Positions 33,481 to 42,562 of a stretch of DNA of 64,000 nucleotides are shown here, piece after piece. Location of the stretch: contig CAXBFJ010000002.1 of the NCBI GenBank assembly GCA_963975245.1, positions 372,001 to 436,000 on the forward strand. The letters run 5' to 3'. Under the pieces are notes generated by a model, which saw nothing but the letters and a program-made list of their open reading frames with translations, was not told the DNA's origin and ran no database searches. The stretch is from Panacagrimonas sp963975245. Lineage in GTDB: Bacteria; Pseudomonadota; Gammaproteobacteria; Nevskiales; Nevskiaceae. Both the position numbers and the translations under genes were made by a program. Numbering within the stretch: the first letter of the stretch is position 1; the number at the start of each line of letters is the position of its first letter.

Positions 33481-36400
33481 ATGCGCGAGCAGCAACTCAA
33501 CTCGGCCGGCCGGATCGCCGACTACTTCATCGAATCCAAGCTCACACCGGTCTTCGTGCTGTTCTGCCTGGCGGTCGGATGGTTCGCCGCGACGCTGACG
33601 CCACGCGAAGAAAATCCGCAGATTCTGGTCCCGGGGGCGGAGGTGCTGTACACGCTTCCCGGTCGGTCTGCCGCCGATGTCGATCACCTCGTAGCCGCAC
33701 CGGTGGAACGCGCCCTGCGAGAGATTGAGGGCGTGGACCATACCTATTCCACGGCAATGCAGGGACAGGCGCGGGTCGCCGTCCAGTTCGATGTCGGCGT
33801 GGACAAGGAAAAAGCCATGGTGCGCGTGTACCAGCGCATCGGCAGTGTCCAGGCGCAGCTGCCGCCGCAGGTTGCACCGCCGCTGATCAAGCGCGTCGAT
33901 GCTGACGACATTCCCATTGTCACACTCACGCTGGCCTCGGAGCGCTACAACGACTACGCCCTGCGCCGTCTGGCCGAGCGCGTCATCGAGAGGCTCAACT
34001 CCATTGCCTCGGTGTCGCGCGTCGAGTTGCATGGCGGCGCGTCACGCGAGATTCGCGTCGAACCCGATCCGGCGCGGCTCGAAGCCTTCGGCCTGACCCT
34101 GAGCGAGGGCTTGGATGCACTGGCTGCGGGAAACACGGCCGCGGAAGTCGGCAATACCGTGCGCGCGGGGCGGAGCCTGCGCGTGCAGTTGCGCGGTGAA
34201 CTGCGCTCCGCCGACGAGGTGCGCCGGCTGGCGGTCGGCGTGCACCAGGGCCACCTGATCTACGTGGACGACGTCGCGACCGTCCACGACGGACCGGCGC
34301 AGGAGCGGGAATCCCTGGTGAGGCTGGGCTTCGGCCCCGGCGATGCGCGGATCGGGCAAGTTGCCGCCGAAATGCCGGCGGTCACGATATCCGTGGCCAA
34401 AAAGCCAGGAACCAACGCGGTCACCACGGCACGCGAGGTGCTGGCCGCCGTCGAGACGCTGCGCCAGCAATTCATTCCGGCGGACGTGCACGTCGTCACG
34501 ACCCGCGACGACGGTGCCAAAGCCAACGACACGGTCAATCACCTGCTGCGTGATCTGGCGGTGGCGATCAGCGCGGTGATCCTGACGCTACTGCCGTTTC
34601 TCGGGCTGCGCGCAGGATTGATCATCAGCTTCGTGCTGCCCCTGATCCTGTGCCTGACCTTGATGGTGGATATGCTCACCAGCCACACCGTGAATCGTAT
34701 GTCGCTGTTCGCGATGATCCTGTCGCTGGGCATGATCGTGGACGACAGCATCGTCGTGCTGGAGAACATCTACCGCAACTACCAGTTGCGTTCGGGTGTC
34801 GATCCACGTCGACAGGCGGTGCTGGCGGTCAACGAGATCGGGCCGCCAACGACCATTGCCACAATCTCGGTCGTCCTGGTGTTTGGCTCGCTGAGCCTGC
34901 TCACCGGCATGAACGGCGCTTACTTCGCGCCCATCTCGTTCAACGTGCAGGTCACCATGGCGCTGTCGCTGCTGCTGGCCTACATGATCGTGCCCTGGGC
35001 CTGCCACCGCTGGCTGCGCGGGCACGTCCAGTCGCACGCGCACGAAGACTCGACATCCGCGTCGCATCGCCGCTATTTCAAGGTTCTGACGCCGCTGCTG
35101 CACGATCGCCGTCGTCGCCGGACGTTCTATGCCCTGACCGCGCTCGCCCTGCTGGCCGCGCTGATGCAGCCGGCGTGGCCATTCATCCGGCCAGCGGGCG
35201 TCGGCGGCCCGCCCTCTTCCGGCAGCGTGATGCTCGCCATCATGCCCAAGGAGGACCGCAACCATTTCAGCATCACGCTCGACATGCCAGAAGGCACGCC
35301 GATCGAAAAGACCGACGAGCTCGTGCGCCGCGTGGGCGCGCTGCTGCGCGATCAGCCGGTGGTCGCAAACTGGGTGAGCTACGTTGGCCTGCCACCGGTG
35401 GTGGATTTTGCGGGGCAGATCCGCGGGGCTGGAAACCGTCAGGCCGCACATCTTGCCGAGATCACGGTCATGCTGGTTCACAAGAAGGCGCGCAAGACGA
35501 CCTTGTCCGAGGTGATCGCGGATCTGCGCTCCGCCGCCGCCCAATTGAGATCGGACTACCCCGGCCTCGATATCACGCTGCGTGACTCACCACCCGGGCC
35601 ACCCAGTCCCGCCACGGTGGTCGCCGAGATCTACGGCGAGGATGCCGAGGTGCGTCGTCAACTGGTCGCCCAGGTGCGTGAACGCTTCGAACAGACCTGG
35701 GGCGTGGTGGACATCTACGACTCTGAATCGGTCGATGCGCCGCGGATCGATCTGCAGGTCGACCACGAGAAGGCGATGTTATCCGGTGTCACCGCCACGG
35801 CCGTCGAACAAACGCTGCGCAACCTGCTCGGCACGCGCGTCCTCTCCGAGGCGCGCATCGAAGGTGAGTGGGCGCCGGTGCCCATCCTGGTTCAGGTGCC
35901 GCGCGGGCACGATCTCGATCCGCAGCAGCTTGATCGGGTGTACGTGGTCAACGCACAAGGTCTGCGCATTCCAGTTTCTGAACTCGTGAAGCCCGTGTGG
36001 ACGCACGTCGATCGGCCGATCCTGCGCAAGGACAATGAGCCGTATAGCTTCGTGGCCTCCGACGTATCGGGCAGCGCTGCGGGCTACGTCATCCTCGACA
36101 TGAATCGCCACCTGGACGGCCTGGACCTGCCGGGCGGCAAGGTGCTGCGCACCGGCAATCTGACCCTGCGGGCGCAGGCGCCGAGTTCCTTGGACGGCTA
36201 CCAACTGCTGTGGGAGGGAGAGCTGCGGCTCACGCTCGATGCAATGGGCGAAATGGGCATGATCCTGATCGCCGGGCTTTCGCTGATCTACCTTCTGCTC
36301 GTGGCGGTGTACCGGTCGTTCATGCTCGCGACGTTGGCGATGACGGCGGTGCCCCTCGGGTTCATCGGTGTATTCCCCGGGCACTGGCTGCTCGGCCTCG

Positions 36401-36786
36401 ACTTCAGCATGGGGTCTGCCATCGGTGTTGTCGCGCTGGCGGGCGTTGTCATCCGCAATTCGCTGCTGATCATCGACTTCATTCGCGACTACCAGCGTGC
36501 GGGCCATCCGCTGGAGGAAGCGGTCAAGCTCGCCGGTGCCGTCCGCTTCAGGCCGATCATGCTGTCAGCGCTGACGGTCGCGCTGGGAACGCTCATCCTC
36601 TATACCGATCCGCTATTCGCCGGGCTGGCGACCTCGCTGATCTTCGGCACGGTTACCTCAACCGGACTCACGCTGCTGATCCTTCCGACGGTGTACTACC
36701 GCATCGCTACCACTCGTCCCGGATGGATAGCTGCAAACACCTCGAAAGGCGACGCCGACGCGCAAGGCGATGAGCAGCGGTCGTAA
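33481..36786 (+). CDS. RND-family efflux pump (HAE type)
   Basis: A 1101-residue inner-membrane pump, slightly longer than AcrB. It has twelve expected helices. The first helix is TPVFVLFCLAVGWFAATLT, the proton-relay helix 4 reads LGMIVDDSIVVLENIYRNY with the two adjacent Asp of hydrophobic/amphiphilic exporters, and helices 11-12 contain FIGVFPGHWLLGLDFSMGSA and GTVTSTGLTLLILPTVYY. The two large periplasmic loops are present. It exports organic compounds with proton influx. With the FadL-like porin and MarR gene, solvents, fatty acids or phenolics are the likely substrates. The operon ends here; 150 bases follow before the element's right repeats. Confidence 0.92.
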   Translation: MREQQLNSAGRIADYFIESKLTPVFVLFCLAVGWFAATLTPREENPQILVPGAEVLYTLPGRSAADVDHLVAAPVERALREIEGVDHTYSTAMQGQARVAVQFDVGVDKEKAMVRVYQRIGSVQAQLPPQVAPPLIKRVDADDIPIVTLTLASERYNDYALRRLAERVIERLNSIASVSRVELHGGASREIRVEPDPARLEAFGLTLSEGLDALAAGNTAAEVGNTVRAGRSLRVQLRGELRSADEVRRLAVGVHQGHLIYVDDVATVHDGPAQERESLVRLGFGPGDARIGQVAAEMPAVTISVAKKPGTNAVTTAREVLAAVETLRQQFIPADVHVVTTRDDGAKANDTVNHLLRDLAVAISAVILTLLPFLGLRAGLIISFVLPLILCLTLMVDMLTSHTVNRMSLFAMILSLGMIVDDSIVVLENIYRNYQLRSGVDPRRQAVLAVNEIGPPTTIATISVVLVFGSLSLLTGMNGAYFAPISFNVQVTMALSLLLAYMIVPWACHRWLRGHVQSHAHEDSTSASHRRYFKVLTPLLHDRRRRRTFYALTALALLAALMQPAWPFIRPAGVGGPPSSGSVMLAIMPKEDRNHFSITLDMPEGTPIEKTDELVRRVGALLRDQPVVANWVSYVGLPPVVDFAGQIRGAGNRQAAHLAEITVMLVHKKARKTTLSEVIADLRSAAAQLRSDYPGLDITLRDSPPGPPSPATVVAEIYGEDAEVRRQLVAQVRERFEQTWGVVDIYDSESVDAPRIDLQVDHEKAMLSGVTATAVEQTLRNLLGTRVLSEARIEGEWAPVPILVQVPRGHDLDPQQLDRVYVVNAQGLRIPVSELVKPVWTHVDRPILRKDNEPYSFVASDVSGSAAGYVILDMNRHLDGLDLPGGKVLRTGNLTLRAQAPSSLDGYQLLWEGELRLTLDAMGEMGMILIAGLSLIYLLLVAVYRSFMLATLAMTAVPLGFIGVFPGHWLLGLDFSMGSAIGVVALAGVVIRNSLLIIDFIRDYQRAGHPLEEAVKLAGAVRFRPIMLSALTVALGTLILYTDPLFAGLATSLIFGTVTSTGLTLLILPTVYYRIATTRPGWIAANTSKGDADAQGDEQRS

Positions 36787-36936
36787 GTAAGTATCCCCTG
36801 GCAGCGGATCAGTTTTCAGCGCGCGCCAACACCACAGGTGAATACCCGGCTGATCCAGGCCCTCTACCTCTTGCCGCGCCTCTCCACCCACGTCGTCATC
36901 GACGAAGCTCAACTGCATCTGATCCCTGCAAGCTGA

Positions 36937-37002
36937 CTCTCCCCCCTTTTTTCGCGCAACGGTCTGGCACCCGCTGGTCAACTTGTACGGCGGGCCCGCG
37001 CA
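36937..37002. repeat. Right-end repeats of the IS21-type transposon
   Basis: Read inward (minus strand) from 37002, three 22-bp units start TGCGCGGGCCCGCC (37002), TGACCAGCGGGTGCC (36980) and TGCGCGAA (36958). The first two align, in order, with the first two units of the left end (26120, 26142). The two ends differ in copy number: nine units left, about three right. Confidence 0.75.
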
Positions 37003-37006
37003 GTTC

Positions 37007-38606
37007 TCTTGGCGATCACCGCGCAACTACCCGGCGGTACGCAATATTCGACGACGACTCTCGAGACAAAGTTCTCGAGTTCCTGATGAAGTCGAGAAAG
37101 TTCGCGACGTTTGAAGCGTTGTACGCGGATGTTACCTGGGCGCTTTTCACCCATGAAGTTGACGGCGAAACGGTCCGTTTGCTGGCGCATCAAATGCCGA
37201 CGCGCGACCAGATCCGATACCTCGTCAAGCAGTTCGACAAGGGCTTCGCGTTCACTCGCCGGCAAATGGGGAACGAGTTCAACCTGAAGCTCAGGCCGAT
37301 CGAAGGCGCTGCAAGGGATGTTGCCTATGGGGCCGGCTACGAATTCCAGGTGGATGCTACCGGCAGCCAGACGCAGCTTGTGAAGGTATACGACAGGACT
37401 AGCAAAGTCGGTACGGCCTGGATCTACTTCGTGGTCGATATTGCCACGTCGATGATCGCCGGCTTTCACGTGACCTTGAAAAGTCCCTCTTGGGAGGCGG
37501 CGCGCTTTGCCCTGTTCCATGCGTTCTCTCCCAAGGCAGAAGCCTGTCGGCGAATGGGCCTCGAGATAGAGGACAAAGATTGGCCTGTCTCGGGGCTTCC
37601 TCGTCGAATCATTGGCGATCGAGGAGAACTGGTGTGCGAGCAGTCTCTGAGAATTGCTGATGACATTCTCAACTGCACCATGGTCAATGCCCGCAGTCGT
37701 CGCGGCGATGACAAGACCTATGTCGAGCGCACATTCCGAACGATCAAGTCCGGGCTTCTGTCGTCACTGGACGGGTATCGGTCCAAGGCCCGCCTGAAGG
37801 ATGGAGTTGATCCAAAAAAGCACGCGTGTCTCAACATCTATGAGCTCAATCAGCTGGTGGCAAGGTTCTGTCTATTCTGGAACCACAAGCGGCTGGACAA
37901 AGATGCAATTCCAGACTGGGCACTAGGAGTCGAAGGGCTCAAGGCCACGCCAACGAGCCTCTGGGAATACAGCCTGCGCGAACACGTTGGTCAATTGCGT
38001 ACCGTGGATTCTCAGATCCTGTACCAACATCTCCTCCCTCAAGCAGAAGCCACCATGTATCGGGATGGGCTGCATTTTCGAGGAGACGTCTACAGCAATC
38101 CAGAACTCGATGACCTGGGCCTTCGGGTCCGTGCGGGTCGCGGCGGCAAGAATCTCTTCAAGGTCCACTTCGATGAGGCCCGAGCCGACCACATCTGGCT
38201 GTGGCTCCCCGAACACCGCCGGATGATCGAATGCGCTCGTAGCGATCGCATGGGCAATCGAATTCAGTGGAGCTTCACTGATGCCGAGGCCGCCGTGGAC
38301 GACAAAACGGCCCTTCGATATGCGTCGGCGGGCGATACCGAAAAGGGGCGCCTTGGGATGGAAGACGCGCGTCGCGACATGCAGCAGTTCGCTCGCGAGC
38401 AGAAGAAGGCGGCCGGAGCGGCGCCAGTCGGAAGCACAGAGTCGATGCGGAAAAACCGTTCCGAAGAGATGCGATTCGACAATGACCGCGTCAGAGGGAA
38501 TGCAGGGCAGGCGCCGCTTGGTGCTCCTGTGGCCCCGGCGCCCCGCAGGAAAGTGACTCGAACCTATACGTCGATTGAAGACGAATTTCTGGACGCAGCG
38601 GCATGA
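37007..38606 (+). pseudogene. tnsB: TnsB transposase, 3' fragment with the DDE core
   Basis: The frame is open from the right edge of the inserted element; an internal ATG lies at 37086. It encodes the catalytic domain: Asp in EFQVDATGSQ (37353), Asp in IIGDRGELV (37617) and Glu in TYVERTFRTIKSG (37725), followed by the Mu-like barrel and the C-terminal tail that contacts TnsC (RKVTRTYTSIEDEF). Together with the 5' fragment it would make a protein of about 720 residues, the normal TnsB size (Tn7 TnsB: 702). The core residues are intact, so the interruption looks recent. The stop overlaps the tnsC start (ATGA). Confidence 0.88.
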
Positions 38607-39961
38607 ACGTCGACCGTCCCATTTCAAACCAACTGGAGAATACTTCCATGAACACCAACAACATCGAAAGTTTTGACCTTGCTTCGCTTCGCAAAGCCTA
38701 CATCCGTACCCTCGGGAATACGCTTGAAAGAAAAGCTCTCGCCCAAGCCTTGCGGTCCGTCCCGAACGTCACAAACGAGCACCTCGAGGTTTCTGATATG
38801 GATCGCATCGTGCTCGGTGAAGCCCTGCAGGAGGAAGTCCGTGTTCCACATCCTGCTGCTGTAGAGCTCTATTACGCGGTCGTGGGGGCGATGCATCGCC
38901 GTTATTCGAGTACGGGCCAATCAGATGCTTCGCTGCTTCGTGTGATGCACGGCTTACCGACAGCGGACTCCCCAAACATCGTCCACGCTGAGTTGCTTCG
39001 AACTGGAGCGTCGATTGGTCTGATAGGCCCAACTGGCAGTGGAAAAACAACACTGCTGGCTTCGATAGCGGGACTGTTTCCGAGTGGAGTTCGACATTCC
39101 AACGTGATCCCAGGCATGGAAGTGAGGCAGATTCCAATGATCTATATCGCCCTGACGGGTGACTCGACCGTGAAGAACCTGCTTCTTCGGATAATCGACG
39201 CAATTGGTCAACATGTGGGGGTCGATACGCACATCGAACGCCTCTTGAGCGGGCGAGTCAGCGGTGATCGCCTCAAGTTCGAAGCCAAACGTCTGTGCAT
39301 CCAGTTCGGTGTTGGAGTGATCATCGTTGACGAAACGCAGAGTATGACTTCTTCGCGCGCTGGCGGTTCGGAGCTGGTCACCAATGAGCTCTTATTGATC
39401 CGCGATCGAATTGGCATCCCGCTGGTATTTGCCGGCACATTCAGAATGATGGCGCTGCTGGCTTCGGATGCACGCATGACACGCCGCGTTTCTCAGAATG
39501 GCCTCATTCCAATCAGCTATTCAGCTGACGCCAACGACAAGTACTGGGACATGCTCTGCAAGGCGCGATGGAACAGCTTGGTTCTGCGCAAGAAGGGCGC
39601 TCTTACCCCCAATATCGTCGCCGCCCTTTATGACTGCACGCAAGGGATGACCTGGGCCCTGACGGCGATCCTTTGCAAGGCGCAGCGCCGAGCCATATTG
39701 ACCAAAAAAGAAACACTCAGCGCCGAAGACATCCTTCACGTGTTCACTCACGACGCGACGGAGATGCATGATCTGGTGCGTGCGATGGCGTCACGCGATC
39801 AGGGCCTCCTGGCGCGTTATGCCGATCTCTACCACCCCTCCTTTGATCGGTGTCGAGCCATCCAGAAGGGCAACGAAATGGATCTTCTCCGCCGTCTCGG
39901 TATCCAGCCTCTTTCAACGGATGCCGCATCGTCCGCGCCTGAATTGGATCAAGCGGCTTGA
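38603..39961 (+). CDS. tnsC: Tn7-like AAA+ target regulator TnsC
   Basis: A 452-residue ATPase starting in the tnsB stop. Walker A reads LIGPTGSGKTTLLASIAG (about residues 140-155), Walker B GVGVIIVDETQSMT (about 236-248), and sensor/arginine regions follow (IPLVFAGTFRMMALL). TnsC polymerises on DNA and links the target selector (TniQ/TnsD) to the TnsAB transposase. The length is shorter than E. coli TnsC (555) but normal for Tn7-like relatives. It is intact. A strong hairpin follows the stop before tniQ. Confidence 0.92.
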   Translation: MNVDRPISNQLENTSMNTNNIESFDLASLRKAYIRTLGNTLERKALAQALRSVPNVTNEHLEVSDMDRIVLGEALQEEVRVPHPAAVELYYAVVGAMHRRYSSTGQSDASLLRVMHGLPTADSPNIVHAELLRTGASIGLIGPTGSGKTTLLASIAGLFPSGVRHSNVIPGMEVRQIPMIYIALTGDSTVKNLLLRIIDAIGQHVGVDTHIERLLSGRVSGDRLKFEAKRLCIQFGVGVIIVDETQSMTSSRAGGSELVTNELLLIRDRIGIPLVFAGTFRMMALLASDARMTRRVSQNGLIPISYSADANDKYWDMLCKARWNSLVLRKKGALTPNIVAALYDCTQGMTWALTAILCKAQRRAILTKKETLSAEDILHVFTHDATEMHDLVRAMASRDQGLLARYADLYHPSFDRCRAIQKGNEMDLLRRLGIQPLSTDAASSAPELDQAA

Positions 39962-39969
39962 GAAAAAGC

Positions 39970-40007
39970 CTATGCCCTCGGCGGGAATCCTCTCGCCGTG
40001 GGCATAG
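39970..40007. terminator. Hairpin between tnsC and tniQ
   Basis: CTATGCCC (39970-39977) pairs with GGGCATAG (40000-40007), with an inner CGGCG/CGCCG stem. No T-run follows on the plus strand but AAAAA precedes it, so it may act as a terminator for the minus strand, or as a processing or attenuation element that lowers tniQ expression. Confidence 0.5.
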
Positions 40008-40033
40008 CCACTCAAAACTACCGGAGAATCACC

Positions 40034-41812
40034 ATGACAGAACTTCATATTCCTGCCACGACGCCGATTTGCGAACGCGGCGCTGCCGCACATCAGGAAG
40101 TGCCCGACGGCGACTTGCCCACGCCGCGGCTTATCGATGGCAGCTACCTGTTGCCCAATCCCATGCCCGGCGAGACCGTGCGTAGCATCTGGGAACGATT
40201 TCATCGCATCTCCAACAGCAATTCCGTCAAGGAAACGCTTGAGGTGTTATTTGGACCGGGCGCGCGACTTCGCTCCGGTCATTGTCTACCTTCACGTGTG
40301 GCCGAACTTTCCAAGCGTGTCGGCAGCGATCACCCGCTTGGGTCAGTGCGAAGGGTCATAGAAGACCACACGACCCTCCCGTTCCACTGCTACTTCCATA
40401 CTACGCATCAACGGGAGCATGCCTTCAATTGCCTGTTGGGTGAGCGTGGGCCAGCGTCGGCTCGGGCTGCGCTGGGTCTGGCGAAAAGCCCTGTCTTACT
40501 CGATAAGGATTGGCCCGCGTTTTGCCCGAAATGCCTCACCGAGGATTATGAGCGCTACGGGTTTTCCTATTGGAGAGTTGCACACCAGCTGCCAGTGGTG
40601 GCGGTATGTCCCTGGCATGGGTGCCGCTTGCAGCAGCTCGAAGCCAAGCGCACGAACTGGTGCGGATATGGTCATCTGCCACCGCCCGATCTCGTTGAGG
40701 ACGACATCTCCAAGTACGGGTTCGTCCCGGTAGACGGGGGGATTACGCACGACGCTTTGCTTCGCGTTGCAAAAGCATGTCTCCATGCGCAAGAGCAGTC
40801 GGCAGGTTTTCCAGGTGATTGGAGAAACCAGGTGATGTCGGTACTGACGCTGATGGGATTCAAGAGCAAGGGTGGAGTCAATCATGCCGCTCTTGCGCGA
40901 TATCTGGAGGAAAAGCACGGTGCGCCCCTCCTGCAATGGACTGGACTGGCCTCCGTTGGCAGCCCCATGAATGAACGCACGTTTCGAAGCATGCTGGGCT
41001 TCCAACGAGCCAGGCAGCCCACCATCTTGTACATCATGGTTGCGCTGGCAATCTGTGAGGATCTGCCCGCTTTCGAGCAGACGGGTGCGGACGCGGTGCG
41101 CATCGGGAGCGGAGGGTCGGCATCTGGGACGGCGAGTTCGCTCATGCCTCAATCCACGTCCCGAGAGGAGCTTGCGCCCGGTTTCGAGCTTGTTGGGACC
41201 AAGCAACGCGTGGACCGATCGGCAGAACGCCGAAGACTTTTTCTACTCCATCGGCATGTCTCGAGTCGCGTGGACCCGATTGACGACAAGGAACTCAATG
41301 CGATCTTGGCGGATGCCGCCGCTGGTGCCACTTCTGCCGAACTGCGAGCAAAGTATCGCCTCCACAGAAGCGACCTTTTCATGCTTCTGGAGCGCGATCC
41401 GGCCGCCCGGCGAAAGATGGAACAGTCAGATTTCCTCGCGGATCGTGATCGATACCGACTTCGGGCACTGGAATTTCTGAAAAAGCATGCCCATCTGCCG
41501 GGCGACGACCTTCTGTCCAAACTGGGGAAGCGATTCGACAATCTGCGCCGATTCGACGTGATTTGGTACCGAGAGCACTTTCCTATCCCTCTGTCGGCCG
41601 GACGCCGGAATGAGGATCCTGAGCGGATGCCGGAGATTGACGCCAATCTCAGCAGACAGGTTGCGAGTGCTATCCGGATACTCGTCGATGATGAAGGGCT
41701 TTGCCCATCTGTAGGTGACGTGCTGGCGCGCTGCAGGGCGACGGATCTATTCCTGCGGTGTCGCGACTCCTTGCCCAAAACGGTCGAGGTGCTCAAGGCT
41801 TTGCCTGAGTGA
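40034..41812 (+). CDS. tniQ: TniQ/TnsD-family target-site selector
   Basis: A 592-residue protein from the ATG at 40034 (GGAG nine bases upstream). The TniQ domain begins LLPNPMPGETVRSIWERFHR and continues with a zinc-binding set: FCPKCLTEDYERYG, then HQLPVVAVCPWHGCRLQQL and the later TNWCGYGHL. Residues 250-590 are the TnsD-like variable region, including a helix-turn-helix-like ATSAELRAKYRLHRSDLFML, that reads the DNA target. Length lies between short CAST TniQ (about 400) and TnsD (508) plus extra, so sequence-specific (TnsD-like) targeting to a fixed site is more likely than guide-RNA targeting; no Cas gene or CRISPR array is present. Confidence 0.9.
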   Translation: MTELHIPATTPICERGAAAHQEVPDGDLPTPRLIDGSYLLPNPMPGETVRSIWERFHRISNSNSVKETLEVLFGPGARLRSGHCLPSRVAELSKRVGSDHPLGSVRRVIEDHTTLPFHCYFHTTHQREHAFNCLLGERGPASARAALGLAKSPVLLDKDWPAFCPKCLTEDYERYGFSYWRVAHQLPVVAVCPWHGCRLQQLEAKRTNWCGYGHLPPPDLVEDDISKYGFVPVDGGITHDALLRVAKACLHAQEQSAGFPGDWRNQVMSVLTLMGFKSKGGVNHAALARYLEEKHGAPLLQWTGLASVGSPMNERTFRSMLGFQRARQPTILYIMVALAICEDLPAFEQTGADAVRIGSGGSASGTASSLMPQSTSREELAPGFELVGTKQRVDRSAERRRLFLLHRHVSSRVDPIDDKELNAILADAAAGATSAELRAKYRLHRSDLFMLLERDPAARRKMEQSDFLADRDRYRLRALEFLKKHAHLPGDDLLSKLGKRFDNLRRFDVIWYREHFPIPLSAGRRNEDPERMPEIDANLSRQVASAIRILVDDEGLCPSVGDVLARCRATDLFLRCRDSLPKTVEVLKALPE

Positions 41813-41952
41813 TTGGTTGCGAATGTTGCTCCCGTGGACCGGGTCGCGAGGCCGGGCGCCTGTATGGGCCCAGTCGAGATGGCAGGTGGGACGCCATCTT
41901 TCAAAAAAATGCGGATACCTATCTGTAGTCAACAACACTTCAGGAGGTATTT

Positions 41953-42309
41953 ATGTACAAGGTTGCCAGTGACCTTTCACAACGGCGGGCTCGACAGCTT
42001 TGGCTTGCGGATTTGATGGGGAATGCGTTTGACGAACTTCCTTCAGAGCAAAAGCTAGAGAATCTCCGTCGGGTTCTTCGCAGCCTGGATGCGGCGATGT
42101 CGGGACTGTCCAACGGCCCTAGGCGGTCAGAACTCCTCGCTTTGATGGAAGAAGTGCGGGGGAAGATATCGGCGCTACGGCAGCCCAACGCGACTGCTCC
42201 GGAGGACATCAATAAGCATTTTATTGATGTCGCCAGGCAGCAGCTCAACCCGTATCAGTTCAAGCAGATCTTGTTTGAGGCAATGAGGCGTGCGAATCCA
42301 AAATCGTAG
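41953..42309 (+). CDS. Small helical protein of the Tn7-like region, unknown function
   Basis: A 118-residue protein with a strong ribosome site (AGGAGG, ATG at 41953). It is helical and charged: RRARQLWLADLMGNAFDELP, LENLRRVLRSLDAAM, ELLALMEEVRGKISALRQ and a final helix FKQILFEAMRRANPKS. No signal peptide, no known motif. It follows tniQ by 140 bases on the same strand and is closed by its own terminator, so it is a separate, probably well-expressed unit. A regulator or accessory factor of the element is possible. Confidence 0.65.
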   Translation: MYKVASDLSQRRARQLWLADLMGNAFDELPSEQKLENLRRVLRSLDAAMSGLSNGPRRSELLALMEEVRGKISALRQPNATAPEDINKHFIDVARQQLNPYQFKQILFEAMRRANPKS

Positions 42310-42338
42310 CTTATGGAGTTTCTTGCCGATGTAATCCA

Positions 42339-42366
42339 CCCCCTGTTTCGGCAGGGGGTTCTTATT
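42339..42366 (+). terminator. Rho-independent terminator
   Basis: CCCCCTG (42339-42345), TTTCGG, CAGGGGG (42352-42358), then TTCTTATT. It lies 30 bases after the small protein gene. Confidence 0.8.
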
Positions 42367-42562
42367 GGAGTACTTGTCAAGAAATGGGCTAAGAAGGATC
42401 TTGGTTGGCCAGAGATTGCACAAGAGGCCTGATCTTCCGGACGCGTTGTCGCAGATTGGTTGCGGCTCGATGCCGCTGCGATGCTCGTGGGTGTTGCTCA
42501 AGAACGAGGTTCGCGTGTCGGGCTCAGCGGCTTAGACTGGCAACCCCGTCTGGACATCTCGG

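Larger units (their letters stand above)
26120..37002. mobile_element. IS21-type transposon with Mu-like control genes and RND efflux passengers (10.9 kb)
   Basis: The element lies inside tnsB. The left end starts TGCGCGG and the right end, read inward, also TGCGCGG; over the first 37 bases the two ends agree at roughly three quarters of positions, including CCGCCGT and AGTTGA blocks, and the element begins TG and ends CA. Contents: istB, istA and a Ner-like gene (minus strand), an XRE repressor, a membrane protein, and marR-fadL-like-adaptor-pump (plus strand). No perfect target duplication is seen: CACC precedes the left end and GTTC follows the right end. Removing 26120-37006 restores the tnsB frame, as a 4-bp duplication would require. 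Confidence 0.75.

Noticed and set aside
34588..35544. Minus-strand ORF of 318 codons opposite the RND pump
   Set aside because: Very His/Arg/Gln-rich, typical of the antisense of a GC-rich gene.
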